A DNA stretch of 64,000 nucleotides from Metabacillus crassostreae (GCF_016908395.1 NZ_JAFBDU010000009.1:62001-126000); one strand, 5' to 3'. Positions 44,981-54,367 are shown, numbered from the stretch's first letter. Numbers and translations are program-made. The notes: generated by a model from the sequence alone, not told the origin.

Positions 44981-46036
44981 TTATAAAGGATCAGATCGTT
45001 GGGGCAGCCACTCGGATAAAAAAGAAGGTAATCCCTTATCAGTTGCGAGTGTAGTATGTCCTCCATTTACAAGAGAAAATGTTTTATCATTACTTGAAAC
45101 AAAGTCAATTACGCGAATATTTTGCTCTTTTACGACAAGCTGATCTAAGTCTGTGGAGATAACAAGCAGATTTGCATGTATATTTTTTAGATCTGCTTTT
45201 TTATCATGAATATATAGCTCACCATTTATTAACTTATTTTCTTTTCCTAATTCATTGATGAGTTCTTTCATAGCAGCTCCTGTAAAAGGAATATGTTCAG
45301 ATGTCCACTTATTTAGACGTTTCCATTTGTCAACGTATTCGTCATCATATGCTTTATTTAGTAAGGAAAGGTAAGGTGTGAAATAAATAGGACTTGTAAC
45401 CATTCTCATTGCCCATTTGATCATTTTTGCTGGAATAATTCCAGTTGTTTCTAGTAAGCTAGTAATATCCAAGTGCCCCTCCTTAGTAGCTTGTGCGAGC
45501 TTATCAAAATAGGGAGCAGTTTCAAAATCAACTGGAGAGACAGATAAAATTAAATTTTTAATAGGTTCCTCAGCAATGGCTGCATACATTGTAGCAAGTG
45601 TTCCACCAAGACAATATCCAATAATGGTTATTTCTTTTGCATTAGAGTGACGAAGTGCCCTTTTGACCCCTTTTTGAATATAGTTAACAACATAGTCGCT
45701 TGCTGTTATATCCTGATCTTCATAGCCCGGTATACCAAAATCAAGTAAATACACATCAAAACCATTCGTTGTGAAGCTTTCAATCATACTATTGCCAGGA
45801 GCCATATCTAAAATATAGGGCTGATTTACTAACGAATAAACGAGAAATAATGGGATACTGTATTTTTTATTTGGCGAGGGATAATACCACAAGGTTGCTT
45901 TATTCTTTTTCCAAACAGCACTTCTGGGCGTTAAACCTACTTCAATTTCTGGGTTTGCTATTGCTTTGAAAAATCCCTGCCATCTCTTCATTTCTTGATC
46001 AAGATTATATTGATGACCGAGGTCAGACTTACCCAT
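44981..46036 (-). CDS. phaC: Class IV polyhydroxyalkanoate synthase catalytic subunit PhaC
   Basis: A 351-residue alpha/beta hydrolase-fold polymerase. The lipase-like box GYCLGG (140-145) holds the nucleophile C142; the other triad members are the aspartate of STDLDQLV (near 296-298) and H327 in GGHTTL. It polymerises 3-hydroxyacyl-CoA into PHA granules and in Bacillus needs PhaR. I use ATG 46036 (GGAAG upstream), overlapping phaR by eight bases; GTG 46048 is possible. No phaB, phaA or phasin gene is adjacent, unlike the phaR-B-C order of B. megaterium. Confidence 0.9.
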   Translation of the reverse strand: MGKSDLGHQYNLDQEMKRWQGFFKAIANPEIEVGLTPRSAVWKKNKATLWYYPSPNKKYSIPLFLVYSLVNQPYILDMAPGNSMIESFTTNGFDVYLLDFGIPGYEDQDITASDYVVNYIQKGVKRALRHSNAKEITIIGYCLGGTLATMYAAIAEEPIKNLILSVSPVDFETAPYFDKLAQATKEGHLDITSLLETTGIIPAKMIKWAMRMVTSPIYFTPYLSLLNKAYDDEYVDKWKRLNKWTSEHIPFTGAAMKELINELGKENKLINGELYIHDKKADLKNIHANLLVISTDLDQLVVKEQNIRVIDFVSSNDKTFSLVNGGHTTLATDKGLPSFLSEWLPQRSDPL

Positions 46037-46682
46037 TTTTACTTCCACTATTTCTTATTTTTTCTTGAAGAAGTTTAGTAAGAAGATTATTTACTTCATT
46101 AAAGTCCACATTTGTTGTTGGTTGTAATAGTTGATCTAGTAGTTCTTGCTTTATATTTGCCATGTTAGAATTAGAATGGCTATCCTTTAGTTTTGAACAG
46201 ATTGAGTGCTTTGACGTGATATCAATTACTGAATCTTTTAGTTTATCAATTTTTTTACAAACATGTTTATTTAGATATACATGTTTATTTTTCCATTGTT
46301 TTTTGCCTTTATGACAAGCTGGCTTTATATACTTGGTTGCATGGATTGCTTTTTTATCAATTTCCGTTTTAAGTTCTCTAAGTAGATGTATCGCTTCTTT
46401 AATTTCATCCTCAATATCATCTAACTTATCCTCTGATTGGACAATTAACTTACCTAGTCTTCCGATATCTTTCTTCGTTGGAAGGTTAAGCTGTGAAGAT
46501 ACTTCTTCCACATATTCTTGAATCGCCTCACTAATTTGAGCAATCACTTTACCACCTGAATTCATTGCCATAGCAATATCTTCATTATTAAGATTATCTT
46601 TAATAGATGTGTTTAAAGTATGTTCTAGTTTAAATCCAATCTGCTTTAGTAATTTGAACACATCAGTTGTTTTTTTACTCAT
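46029..46682 (-). CDS. phaR: PHA synthase subunit PhaR-like, with a long lysine-rich tail
   Basis: A 217-residue helical protein immediately upstream of phaC. The segment NLPTKKDIGRLGKLIV...DKLDDIEDEI (about 66-95) agrees with the NVPTKxDI...LEEKVDNIED signature of Bacillus PhaR, the partner that makes class IV PhaC active. After about residue 105 there is an unusual Lys/His/Cys-containing region (KPACHKGKKQWKNK, CKKIDKL) followed by a C-terminal helix; I do not remember this in typical PhaR. AAGGAGG precedes the ATG. The role is inferred from the signature and from the overlap with phaC. Confidence 0.75.
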   Translation of the reverse strand: MSKKTTDVFKLLKQIGFKLEHTLNTSIKDNLNNEDIAMAMNSGGKVIAQISEAIQEYVEEVSSQLNLPTKKDIGRLGKLIVQSEDKLDDIEDEIKEAIHLLRELKTEIDKKAIHATKYIKPACHKGKKQWKNKHVYLNKHVCKKIDKLKDSVIDITSKHSICSKLKDSHSNSNMANIKQELLDQLLQPTTNVDFNEVNNLLTKLLQEKIRNSGSKNG

Positions 46683-46966
46683 TAAAATTATTCCTCCTTG
46701 ATTGCTGTATTCAAATAAACATGCAAAACTGATAGGTTTATAAATACAAGCAACATTTTTCTATAGTATAAGAAGGTAGAATTGAATTAGTGCTTAAAAT
46801 GATAGAAACACCCCTGCCTTTTTTTAAAATGAGCAATGTTATTCATTAAACTGTGAAGAGTGGACTGAAGTTTTTCTCTATTTAGTCAAAACCATCAATC
46901 ACATCCTATTAACAATGAATAAGATATATTTGTTCGAATTTTTAGGAAAAGGAGTGATTTTATACT

Positions 46967-47203
46967 GTGAATAAAAATCAAATAAAAGATATATTTCAGG
47001 AATATGGGAATGAAAGAGTTTTTGAAAAAGTAGAATACATGAAGATTAATTTAGAAAAAATCGAAGGATTTAATCAAGATAGCTTGGAGGCCTTTTTTAA
47101 TTTATTTGAGGTTGATGAAAATATGACAGGTGAACACTTTGTATTTCTATTTTGTATGTTTGCAACGTTTTATGAGAAGGAAAAGTTTCCTATTATCTTT
47201 TGA
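46967..47203 (+). CDS. Small acidic protein of unknown function, 78 residues
   Basis: A GTG start after AAAAGGAGTG, a strong ribosome site, supports a real gene. The product (MNKNQIKDIFQEYGNERVFE ... FVFLFCMFATFYEKEKFPIIF) is acidic and helical with an aromatic C-terminal third that may pack as one amphipathic or membrane-associated helix. I recognise no family. It is flanked by phaR (divergent) and ytoQ (convergent) and ends near a strong hairpin. Confidence 0.65.
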   Translation: MNKNQIKDIFQEYGNERVFEKVEYMKINLEKIEGFNQDSLEAFFNLFEVDENMTGEHFVFLFCMFATFYEKEKFPIIF

Positions 47204-47254
47204 TTAGCTCCTAACTAAGAAAGTATTAATTATTTATTTAGTTTTAGTGCCTAG

Positions 47255-47305
47255 CACAAGACGCCCACGAGCGAGCCGATAGGCGGGCGTCTTGTGTTAT
47301 TTTTA
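47255..47305. terminator. Strong hairpin between the small gene and ytoQ
   Basis: CACAAGACGCCC and GGGCGTCTTGTG, a perfect 12-pair stem with an 18-base loop that has its own GCGAGCC/GGC pairing; TTATTTTTATT follows on the plus strand. It ends directly before the ytoQ stop codon on the other strand. Confidence 0.85.
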
Positions 47306-47743
47306 TTCAACTAGATACGAAAGTACAGCAAGTGCTTGTTCTACATTTTCAACCGTTACATTAGCTTTGTTTGATAGTTCCTTTAATGGATGGTGGAGTT
47401 GTTCAGGTCGAATGATAATAAGTGGCTTATTTAAGGAGATTGCTGTGCTTGCATCCATTGCAGTATTCCACTGTTTGTATTCTTTACCAAATAAAGCAAT
47501 TACGATATCTGCTTTATTCATAAGTACACTTGTTCTGAAATTATTAATTCCTGAAGCCATATCATCCTTGATAATAGAGTTAGGCTGTTTGCCAAGTATA
47601 TTTTCACCAATAGAGTCAGACAAATCGTGGTTTTCCATCGGTCCTACAAAATGAAATGGAAGTTGTTTGCTAGATGCTTCTTGTTTTATTTGATCTCTCC
47701 AGTTTGAATGTATTTCTCCTGCTAGATAAACAATAAATTCCAT
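47303..47743 (-). CDS. ytoQ: YtoQ family protein (nucleoside 2-deoxyribosyltransferase-like)
   Basis: A 146-residue protein: VYLAGEIHSNWRDQI at the start, HFVGPMENHD, then NKADIVIALFGKEYKQWNTAMDASTAISLNKPLIII, which has the Rossmann-like layout of the nucleoside deoxyribosyltransferase group and matches the YtoQ family. AGGAGGG precedes the ATG. The reaction is unproven for YtoQ. In B. subtilis it lies in the same gene neighbourhood. Confidence 0.85.
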   Translation of the reverse strand: MEFIVYLAGEIHSNWRDQIKQEASSKQLPFHFVGPMENHDLSDSIGENILGKQPNSIIKDDMASGINNFRTSVLMNKADIVIALFGKEYKQWNTAMDASTAISLNKPLIIIRPEQLHHPLKELSNKANVTVENVEQALAVLSYLVE

Positions 47744-48070
47744 AAAATCCCTCCTAGATCAATATTACTCAATATTAACATATTTTTCACCCATTATTGT
47801 GATAGGTTACTCTACTTTTTCTTGTCACTTTTTTATGAAAAAGGTTATTATTAAATAGGTTCTTTTTTGGTTAACTAAATAATGCTACTTTTTAATAAGT
47901 ATTTTCGTGAATCTTTTTTCAATAAACAATACCTAATGTAAGATCTTTTTATAAAGAAAGATAGTATCTTTAGGCTATAAAGCAATGTAATCATCGCATA
48001 TTTAGGTCAATGGCAGCTAAAGAGCCTTTGAACCTATCTTTTCATTTATCAGTTTTTGAGGGGGATTGGT
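47744..48070. other. 327-bp spacer, nothing recognised
   Basis: AT-rich spacer between divergent ytoQ and the lipoprotein gene. I see no repeat family member, terminator or convincing promoter, only AT-rich -10-like strings. Confidence 0.5.
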
Positions 48071-48574
48071 GTGAATAAATTATTTACCTTATGTTTTAGT
48101 TTTTTTTTAATTCTCACTTTAACAAGCTGTAATATCTCTGATGAAGATTTATCAAAAACAACGATCAATCAGGCAAAAATTGCTTTTGAAGAAAAACCTA
48201 AGAAACCCAATAAAGAAACAAAACTTTTTTCATATTATGTTCCGGAGAAATTTGAAATAAAAGAAACTAATAAATATAATGTAATACTTGAACAAGGAAA
48301 ACAAAGCTATATTTTATTTGTGAATTTAAAGGAAAAAGTGAATAGCCAAGTTTCATATGAAGCCTTGTCAAAACAATATAAAAATCCTTTAATTTTAAAA
48401 ACATTTGAAAACGAGGAAAAATTTGGTTATTTGTTTGTAGATGAGGTAGAGAAAAATCAGTATGAGATTACTGTAGGTATCGGTGGTACTAAGTTGACAA
48501 CAGAAACCAATAAAAGTGACATTGAAGAAGATGCACAAAATATGATGGAAATTGTGAATTCAGTGAAAAAATAG
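48071..48574 (+). CDS. Predicted lipoprotein, 167 residues
   Basis: GTG 48071 follows GAGGGGG; the product starts MNKLFTLCFSFFLILTL and has the lipobox LTSC, so it should be lipidated on that cysteine and sit on the outer face of the membrane. The mature part is Lys/Glu-rich with a beta-rich region (YYVPEKFEI, YNVILEQGKQSYILFVNL, FGYLFVDE, YEITVGIGG). The pattern is that of many short Bacillus lipoproteins with no known activity. A frame extending to TTG 48056 is possible but lacks a ribosome site. A terminator follows. Confidence 0.8.
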   Translation: MNKLFTLCFSFFLILTLTSCNISDEDLSKTTINQAKIAFEEKPKKPNKETKLFSYYVPEKFEIKETNKYNVILEQGKQSYILFVNLKEKVNSQVSYEALSKQYKNPLILKTFENEEKFGYLFVDEVEKNQYEITVGIGGTKLTTETNKSDIEEDAQNMMEIVNSVKK

Positions 48575-48577
48575 GTT

Positions 48578-48635
48578 AAAGTGGATGACTCAAAAGGAGC
48601 TTACTTTTGCTTTTGTGTTATCCACTTTTATTTTA
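48578..48635 (+). terminator. Terminator of the lipoprotein gene
   Basis: AAAGTGGAT pairs with ATCCACTTT, with an inner CAAAAG/CTTTTG helix, followed by TATTTTAT. Confidence 0.75.
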
Positions 48636-48640
48636 TATTG

Positions 48641-48710
48641 AATATGTTAAAGCTTACTATTGATTTTAGATGCATGTAACGGAAATCAACCATAAAGATT
48701 AACCAGAGCT
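48641..48710. repeat. Second internal-deletion derivative of repeat family 1
   Basis: About 70 bp: ATATGTTAAAGCTTA ... TTGATTTTAG joined to ATGCATGTAACGGAAATCAACC ... TTAACCAGAGC. It keeps both ends and lacks the GC-rich core of the full element at 57729-57910, as does the 29760 copy, but with a different deletion junction. Confidence 0.75.
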
Positions 48711-48872
48711 TCTATACTAATAACCTATGCTCCTTCATATATCTCTCAAGTTGGTTAACTGGAAACAGGATCGGCAATCATATACACTATAATGATAATA
48801 GCCTCAACCAATACAGATATAATGAACAAATAATTTAACCTTAGTAATCAAGCTAATGTGGAGGGAAATAAT

Positions 48873-49190
48873 ATGAAGAAATTACAGTCAATTGAAGAAT
48901 ATAAGAATGTTATACAGGAGAAGAATACTATTTTAATGTTTTCAGCTGATTGGTGTCCTGATTGCCGAATCATAGAACCAGTTTTACCAGAACTAGAACA
49001 GGAAAATACTGATTTTACATTCTACTATGTTGATCGTGATGAATATATTGAGCTTTGTCAAGAACTAGATGTTTATGGAATTCCTAGCTTTGTTGCATTT
49101 AATGATGGAAAAGAAACTGGTCGATTTGTTAATAAAGATAGAAAAACAAAGGAACAAATTCAAGAATTTATTGATTCGATTCACAATTAA
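48873..49190 (+). CDS. ytpP: Thioredoxin-like protein YtpP
   Basis: A 105-residue thioredoxin fold with active site WCPDC (C28, C31) in FSADWCPDC and a cis-proline region YGIPSFVAF. CPDC differs from the CGPC of TrxA, so its redox potential or partners probably differ. ATG 48873 follows GGAGGG; the frame from 48858 is rejected. In B. subtilis ytpP, ytpQ and ytpR are neighbours; here a 186-bp repeat element lies between ytpP and ytpQ. Confidence 0.9.
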   Translation: MKKLQSIEEYKNVIQEKNTILMFSADWCPDCRIIEPVLPELEQENTDFTFYYVDRDEYIELCQELDVYGIPSFVAFNDGKETGRFVNKDRKTKEQIQEFIDSIHN

Positions 49191-49196
49191 ATAAAA

Positions 49197-49382
49197 GCCT
49201 CTGTTAAACTTTGTTGTTGATTTCCGTTACAGGCATTCGCTTTCCGCGGGCGGTCCGGGAGCCTCCTCATAAGCTGCGCGCCTGAGGGGTCTCCCTTTGA
49301 CACGCTTCTCTAAGCAGGAGTCTCATATATTCACCTCCAATCAACAATGTGCTAAAAATCAACATTAACCTTTAACATAGCC
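49197..49382. repeat. Intergenic repeat family 1, copy 2 (full length)
   Basis: A 186-bp element with ends CTCTGTTAAACTTTGTTGTT and TTTAACATAGCC, a GC-rich core (CTTTCCGCGGGCGGTCCGGG, GAGGGGTCTCCCTTTGACA) and a match to 57729-57910 in reverse orientation almost throughout. It begins seven bases after the ytpP stop. Confidence 0.9.
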
Positions 49383-49579
49383 AAATAAAAAAACAACTGA
49401 TTTATAAAAACAAATAATTCATATATGTCATTGATAAAGAGGTGTTAAGCACCTTGCTAGTAAGATTTGAAAGTATAATTCTGTAATAGTGTCTAGCTTC
49501 AGCAGCAATTGATGCTCCTTTAGTTTGTATGGTGATGTGCAAGGCGCTTTTGCTTTTCTAAAGAGGAGGAAAAGAAAAA

Positions 49580-50389
49580 TTGAAGATGACTTCTAGAAAG
49601 TTAGTAGAGATGCTTAAGGAAAAGCTAAATAAACCCGAATGGCAATTCAATTATGATCGTGAAAAAGATACCTTAAGAGTTGAGGATTCTCAGTCAAATA
49701 AAGGTGTTACATTAACTTTACCAAGAATCATAGCAAAATGGGAAAATACAAAGGAACAAGCAATTGATGAGGTTGTGTATTATGTAAAAGAAGCACTTAC
49801 TGTTATGAATGAGGAGCAGGAGATAACAGGGAAAGAAAGATCGGTTTATCCTGTTATTCGTTCAACATCCTTTCCATCAGAAAGCAATGAAGGAATTAAA
49901 TTGTTTTATAGTGAGCATACAGCGGAAACAAGAATTTATTATGCACTGGACCTTGGAAAAACATATCGTTTAATCGATGAGAAAATGATAGAAAAAGAAG
50001 GTTGGACTAAGGAACAACTTAAAGAAATTGCCTTATTTAATGTTAGATCATTAAAGACAAGTGTTAAAGAAGATGTTGTAGCAGGTAACGTTTTTTATTT
50101 CCTTAATGCAAATGATGGATATGATGCAAGTAGAATTTTAAATGAAAGCCTTCTGCAATCTTTTGAAGAGAAAATTGAAGGTCAAATGGCTGTAGCTGTA
50201 CCACATCAAGATGTACTTCTCATAGTTGATATAAGAAATGACACTGGTTATGATATATTAGCTCAGTTAACTATGAGTTTCTTTGCAAGTGGAACAATTC
50301 CAATTACGGCTTTATCATTTTTATATGAAGAAAAGAAGCTTGAGCCTATTTTTATATTAGGTAAAAATAAACCACACACTAACCAATAG
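49580..50389 (+). CDS. ytpQ: YtpQ, DUF1444 family protein
   Basis: A 269-residue soluble protein: [14 protein letters not shown], then strands such as [19 protein letters not shown], and later [20 protein letters not shown]. It matches the DUF1444/YtpQ family, which has no known function. TTG 49580 is used (AAGAGGAGG ten bases before); ATG 49586 is possible. In B. subtilis ytpR (a tRNA-binding-domain protein) comes next; it is not found in this window between ytpQ and sftA. Confidence 0.85.
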   Translation: MKMTSRKLVEMLKEKLNKPEWQFNYDREKDTLRVEDSQSNKGVTLTLPRIIAKWENTKEQAIDEVVYYVKEALTVMNEEQEITGKERSVYPVIRSTSFPSESNEGIKLFYSEHTAETRIYYALDLGKTYRLIDEKMIEKEGWTKEQLKEIALFNVRSLKTSVKEDVVAGNVFYFLNANDGYDASRILNESLLQSFEEKIEGQMAVAVPHQDVLLIVDIRNDTGYDILAQLTMSFFASGTIPITALSFLYEEKKLEPIFILGKNKPHTNQ

Positions 50390-50493
50390 ATCCTTTTACG
50401 ACCTGAACCCCAACAAGAAAAGGGTCAATAACGAATGGTATATTATAGCAGGAATTTTTCTGTTAGCTTTTTATTAATAAGTTTAGTGAAAAT

Positions 50494-50541
50494 AAAAGAG
50501 GTAGCTCATACATGTGCATTAGTGAGCTATCCTCTTTTTTC
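50494..50541 (+). terminator. Terminator downstream of ytpQ
   Basis: AAAAGAGG(T)AGCTCA and TGAGCTA(T)CCTCTTTT, a 14-pair stem with one internal pair mismatch and a T-run. The rest of the 490-bp spacer 50390-50884 holds nothing else I can support; in particular no ytpR. Confidence 0.88.
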
Positions 50542-50884
50542 TATTTTACCTGTTGCTAGTGATCTCAAGCGTGTACTAGTTAGTTATGAACACGGACAGT
50601 TTTTTAATTGACTAATAAAAAATAACAGTAGATTTTTTTCTTATCTACAAAACATGACATTTATTGATACAATAGTAAGCAGGATTATATGTTCTATTAG
50701 GATATATAAATTGAAATTCGAAAGTGAAAATCGGTTCTACGAAGATGAGCTCTGATTTATTAGAGTAATAATTGAAAGTACGGAAACTCGTTGTATGTTT
50801 CTGAGCTGGGTATTTAATTTCAATAAGGTTTAACAGATTCGTAGTATATACAACGATTTTTAATTATGTGAAAGAGTGATTAAG

Positions 50885-53416
50885 ATGAATTGGGTCAAAA
50901 AACTAGTAACCTTCTTTTTAGGTGATGATGAAAAAGAATTTAATAGAACAGTTGATGATTTAAAGAATGATGAGCAACTTAATGTAAAAAATGTTTTTAA
51001 TGAACGAAATATGACTGCAGGACAATCAAATGATCATCAAAAAGCTGAAGCTAGAGTATCTTACCAATATCCAAAAGGTAATTTTAAATTTCCCGTTATT
51101 CCAGATGAAACATATACAAAAAAAGAGAGAGATGAAAGACCTAAGCGGACTGTTCGTAATCAGAGCCAAACTCAACAAACAGCCCAAAAGCAGCAAGCTA
51201 CACCAACCTTTGATTATTCTGAATCTTCATTTGAAGAAAAGAAATCTGTTGTTGAGAAGATGAAAAAGCCTTTCCACCCGACGTCAACACCATCTCCGAT
51301 ATACGGGTTTCAAACAGATCATATCAGGTATCCCAATTCCTCTCGAATCGTAACGGAAAAAGCGAATGAGGAAAAAGTTCACTTATTCAATAGACAAGAT
51401 GAAGCTGTTATGGAAGATAGACATGTTGAAGCAGAGTTTGAGATCAGTTCTTCTTCAAAAAATAAAGAGTTACAAGAAAGTTCACATCAAAGTGAAACAG
51501 AAATAGTGGACACTGAACATACTGAATCTAATATTAGAGATAACAATTACACCTTAGAAGAACGTAGTATAGAGCTCTTCGACGATGAGAATAACGATAC
51601 ATCAATAAATAGTGAAACAAATGAAGATGTTGAGGAGGAGGTTCTTCAGCTACTTCTTAAACCTGATGTTCAACCAATTGGTGATCAGCTTATTAATGAA
51701 AACTTATTATCTGAATCTCAATTACCTAGCTTTGATACTGAAGATGATGTGGTTAAACATCAAGAAATTGAAAGTAGTCATACGAATTCAGTGTCTTTTG
51801 AGGAATATAAATTAGCTGAATCTAATAAAGAAAAAGAAGCTAATGACATTCAGGATCAGTCGAATGAAGTTAAAGTCGAACATAAACAAGCTATTCCACA
51901 ACAGAAGGAAAGTAGAAAAAGCTCACATCCTTTTAATGTAATGATGCTAGGAAGAGATAAACAACGGATTCATGGTAAGGAAAAAAACGAAGACAGCTAT
52001 CAATTTCCCTTACTTTCTTACTTGAATGTTCCGACACAAGAACTAACAGAAGATAATACATGGCTTGAATCACAAAAAGAATTACTAGATCTTACGTTAA
52101 CAAACTTTAATGTGCGGGCAAGTGTAGTAAATGTAACACAGGGTCCGGCAGTTACTCGATTTGAAGTACATCCTGAGCCAGGAGTAAAAGTGAGTAAAGT
52201 AACAAATCTAAGTGATGACATCAAATTAAGCTTGTCTGCAAAAGATATAAGAATCGAAGCTCCAATACCAGGCAAAAATACAATAGGAATTGAAGTGCCT
52301 AACAAAGTAAGTAAGATGGTTTATCTGCGTGAAATTTTAAGAAGTCAAGAATTCCGAAATAATCCTTCTCCAATGAATGCTGTTCTAGGTTTAGATATTT
52401 CTGGACAGCCGGCAGTTACTGATCTTAAGAAAATGCCTCATGGATTAATTGCAGGTGCTACAGGCTCAGGTAAGAGTGTATGTATTAATACAATTCTAAT
52501 TAGCTTACTCTATAAAGCAGCACCACATGATGTTAAGCTCATGTTAATTGATCCAAAGATGGTTGAATTGGCACCATATAATGATATACCACATTTAGTT
52601 AGTCCTGTTATAACAGATGTAAAAGCTGCAACAGCCGCATTGAAATGGGCGGTTGAAGAAATGGAAAGACGTTATGAATTATTTGCTCATTCTGGAACAA
52701 GAGAAATCACGAGATATAACCAGCTTGTTAAAGAACATAAGCAAGGTGAACATCTTCCATACTTAGTTATTATTATCGATGAATTAGCAGATTTAATGAT
52801 GGTTGCACCTAATGATGTAGAAGAATCAATTTGTCGTATTGCCCAAAAGGCTCGTGCATGTGGAATTCACTTAATTGTTGCAACACAGCGTCCATCTGTA
52901 GATGTTATCACTGGTTTAATTAAGGCGAATATCCCAACTAGAATCGCCTTTTCTGTTTCTTCACAGGTAGACTCAAGGACAATTATTGATGTTAGTGGAG
53001 CTGAAAAACTATTAGGAAAGGGCGATATGCTATTTTTAGAAAACGGCTCTTCTAAAGCTGTGAGACTCCAAGGAACCTTTGTTTCTGATGAAGAAATTGA
53101 AAGAGTTGTAAAACATGTTAAACTACAAGCTAAGCCAGACTACCTATTTCATCAAGATGAGTTAGTGAAAAAGGCAACAATTCAATCTGAAGAAGATGAG
53201 TTATTTGTTGAGGCGTGTGAGTTTGTCGTGAATCAAGGTGGAGCCTCCACATCAAGTCTTCAAAGACGTTTTCGAGTTGGTTATAATCGTGCAGCCAGGT
53301 TAATTGACATGATGGAAGAGCAAGGTATTGTATCAGAAAACCGTGGAAGTAAACCAAGAGATATTCTTATTTCCGAAGAAGATTTAGACGCGATACAGGA
53401 GAGCAGTACTTTTTAA
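50885..53416 (+). CDS. sftA: Soluble FtsK/SpoIIIE-type DNA translocase SftA
   Basis: An 843-residue DNA pump without membrane helices. Residues 1-50 carry the short conserved N-terminus (WVKKLVTFFLGDDEKEF), 50-370 are a low-complexity acidic/polar linker, and the motor follows with Walker A GATGSGKSV (524-532), Walker B VIIIDELADL and GIHLIVATQRPS. The C-terminal winged-helix gamma domain (VNQGGASTSSLQRRFRVGYNRA) reads DNA polarity signals. SftA moves DNA away from the septum before division closes. It is shorter than B. subtilis SftA by about 110 residues, probably in the linker. Start ATG chosen over GTG 50876. Confidence 0.94.
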   Translation: MNWVKKLVTFFLGDDEKEFNRTVDDLKNDEQLNVKNVFNERNMTAGQSNDHQKAEARVSYQYPKGNFKFPVIPDETYTKKERDERPKRTVRNQSQTQQTAQKQQATPTFDYSESSFEEKKSVVEKMKKPFHPTSTPSPIYGFQTDHIRYPNSSRIVTEKANEEKVHLFNRQDEAVMEDRHVEAEFEISSSSKNKELQESSHQSETEIVDTEHTESNIRDNNYTLEERSIELFDDENNDTSINSETNEDVEEEVLQLLLKPDVQPIGDQLINENLLSESQLPSFDTEDDVVKHQEIESSHTNSVSFEEYKLAESNKEKEANDIQDQSNEVKVEHKQAIPQQKESRKSSHPFNVMMLGRDKQRIHGKEKNEDSYQFPLLSYLNVPTQELTEDNTWLESQKELLDLTLTNFNVRASVVNVTQGPAVTRFEVHPEPGVKVSKVTNLSDDIKLSLSAKDIRIEAPIPGKNTIGIEVPNKVSKMVYLREILRSQEFRNNPSPMNAVLGLDISGQPAVTDLKKMPHGLIAGATGSGKSVCINTILISLLYKAAPHDVKLMLIDPKMVELAPYNDIPHLVSPVITDVKAATAALKWAVEEMERRYELFAHSGTREITRYNQLVKEHKQGEHLPYLVIIIDELADLMMVAPNDVEESICRIAQKARACGIHLIVATQRPSVDVITGLIKANIPTRIAFSVSSQVDSRTIIDVSGAEKLLGKGDMLFLENGSSKAVRLQGTFVSDEEIERVVKHVKLQAKPDYLFHQDELVKKATIQSEEDELFVEACEFVVNQGGASTSSLQRRFRVGYNRAARLIDMMEEQGIVSENRGSKPRDILISEEDLDAIQESSTF

Positions 53417-53482
53417 ATAGTACTACTTAAAAATACTATCAATAATAAAAAAACAATTTTTAAAGCAAAAATTGTAAAGTAA

Positions 53483-53511
53483 TTAACAGAGCTTTAAAGA
53501 AATGGTATGAT
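53483..53511 (+). promoter_or_regulatory. Promoter of the 53542 gene
   Basis: TTAACA (53483-53488), 17-bp spacer ending in TGG, TATGAT (53506-53511): a sigma-A promoter with extended -10, 31 bp before the ATG. Confidence 0.6.
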
Positions 53512-53541
53512 ACGAGAAAAAGTAGAGGTTAGTTTCATTGC

Positions 53542-54171
53542 ATGGATAAAATAGTTGATTTAAAATTAATTCGTCAGGAAAAGGAAGATCGTTTGATCAC
53601 TTTTGCAGCTCAGCATATTGGCGAACTGCACTATTTTGTTAATCGAAAAGTAAATATTCGCGAAAAAGTAAAGGCTAAGCATATTTTCCGAAATAAAAAT
53701 AGTATTAAGACTATTGAATTTACGGATGATCAGGAATTGCTTTTTCGTGATTGGTTTACGTTTGATTATTTAACATTAAAAGGTTTAACAATTTATCAGT
53801 CTTATGTGAGTTCGCAAGCTAGTAAGTTACATCCTTTACATTCGGTTATTCATGCCCTTTTTATGGCTTGTGTACTTGAACCATTTAGAGTAATAAAAGT
53901 AGATAATGATCATATACATGCAGAGAAATTACTTACAAAAGAAGTAGTTGAAATAAATATTAAATTACTAAATAAGAGTAGAGATATGAAAGAGAAAGAA
54001 AATATTTTTATTCGAACGATTCCGATCTATGACCAGCTATTATGTATTAGTGAGGTATATGTACAAAGGGATAAAGAGGTTATTAGCAGGCTTTTAAAAG
54101 ATATTGAGAAATCTGAAGAAAACTGGCGTACATTTTTAAAGAAATATTCCATAAAATATACTTGGGTATAA
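53542..54171 (+). CDS. Unrecognised 209-residue protein between sftA and murC
   Basis: A soluble protein with an alternating charged N-terminal third (LIRQEKEDRLITFAAQHIGELHYFV). The central part reads LLFRDWFTFDYLTLKGLTIYQSYV ... LEPFRVIKVDNDHIHAEKLLTKEVVEI. A 'DWF-FDY' segment followed by a helix and a 'F.V..V......L.T.E...V' strand pair is a pattern I associate with proteins that carry SEC-C-type zinc motifs, but no CxC...HC motif is present here. It has its own promoter and no counterpart at this site in B. subtilis as I remember it. Function unknown. Confidence 0.7.
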   Translation: MDKIVDLKLIRQEKEDRLITFAAQHIGELHYFVNRKVNIREKVKAKHIFRNKNSIKTIEFTDDQELLFRDWFTFDYLTLKGLTIYQSYVSSQASKLHPLHSVIHALFMACVLEPFRVIKVDNDHIHAEKLLTKEVVEINIKLLNKSRDMKEKENIFIRTIPIYDQLLCISEVYVQRDKEVISRLLKDIEKSEENWRTFLKKYSIKYTWV

Positions 54172-54367
54172 GATTTAACCATGGTAATCGAAGGATTTTC
54201 ATGGTCTTTATGTAAAGCTGATGATATAATATATTTTCGTAAGCTGATTACATATGTATATATTCTGAAGCAATTAGCTAATTTTTGTGGATTGATATAG
54301 ATGAGTTGCAAATCAAGATGAGCGTCATATACTGTCATCAGATAGACGTTTGTTGGAGGTTCTAATT

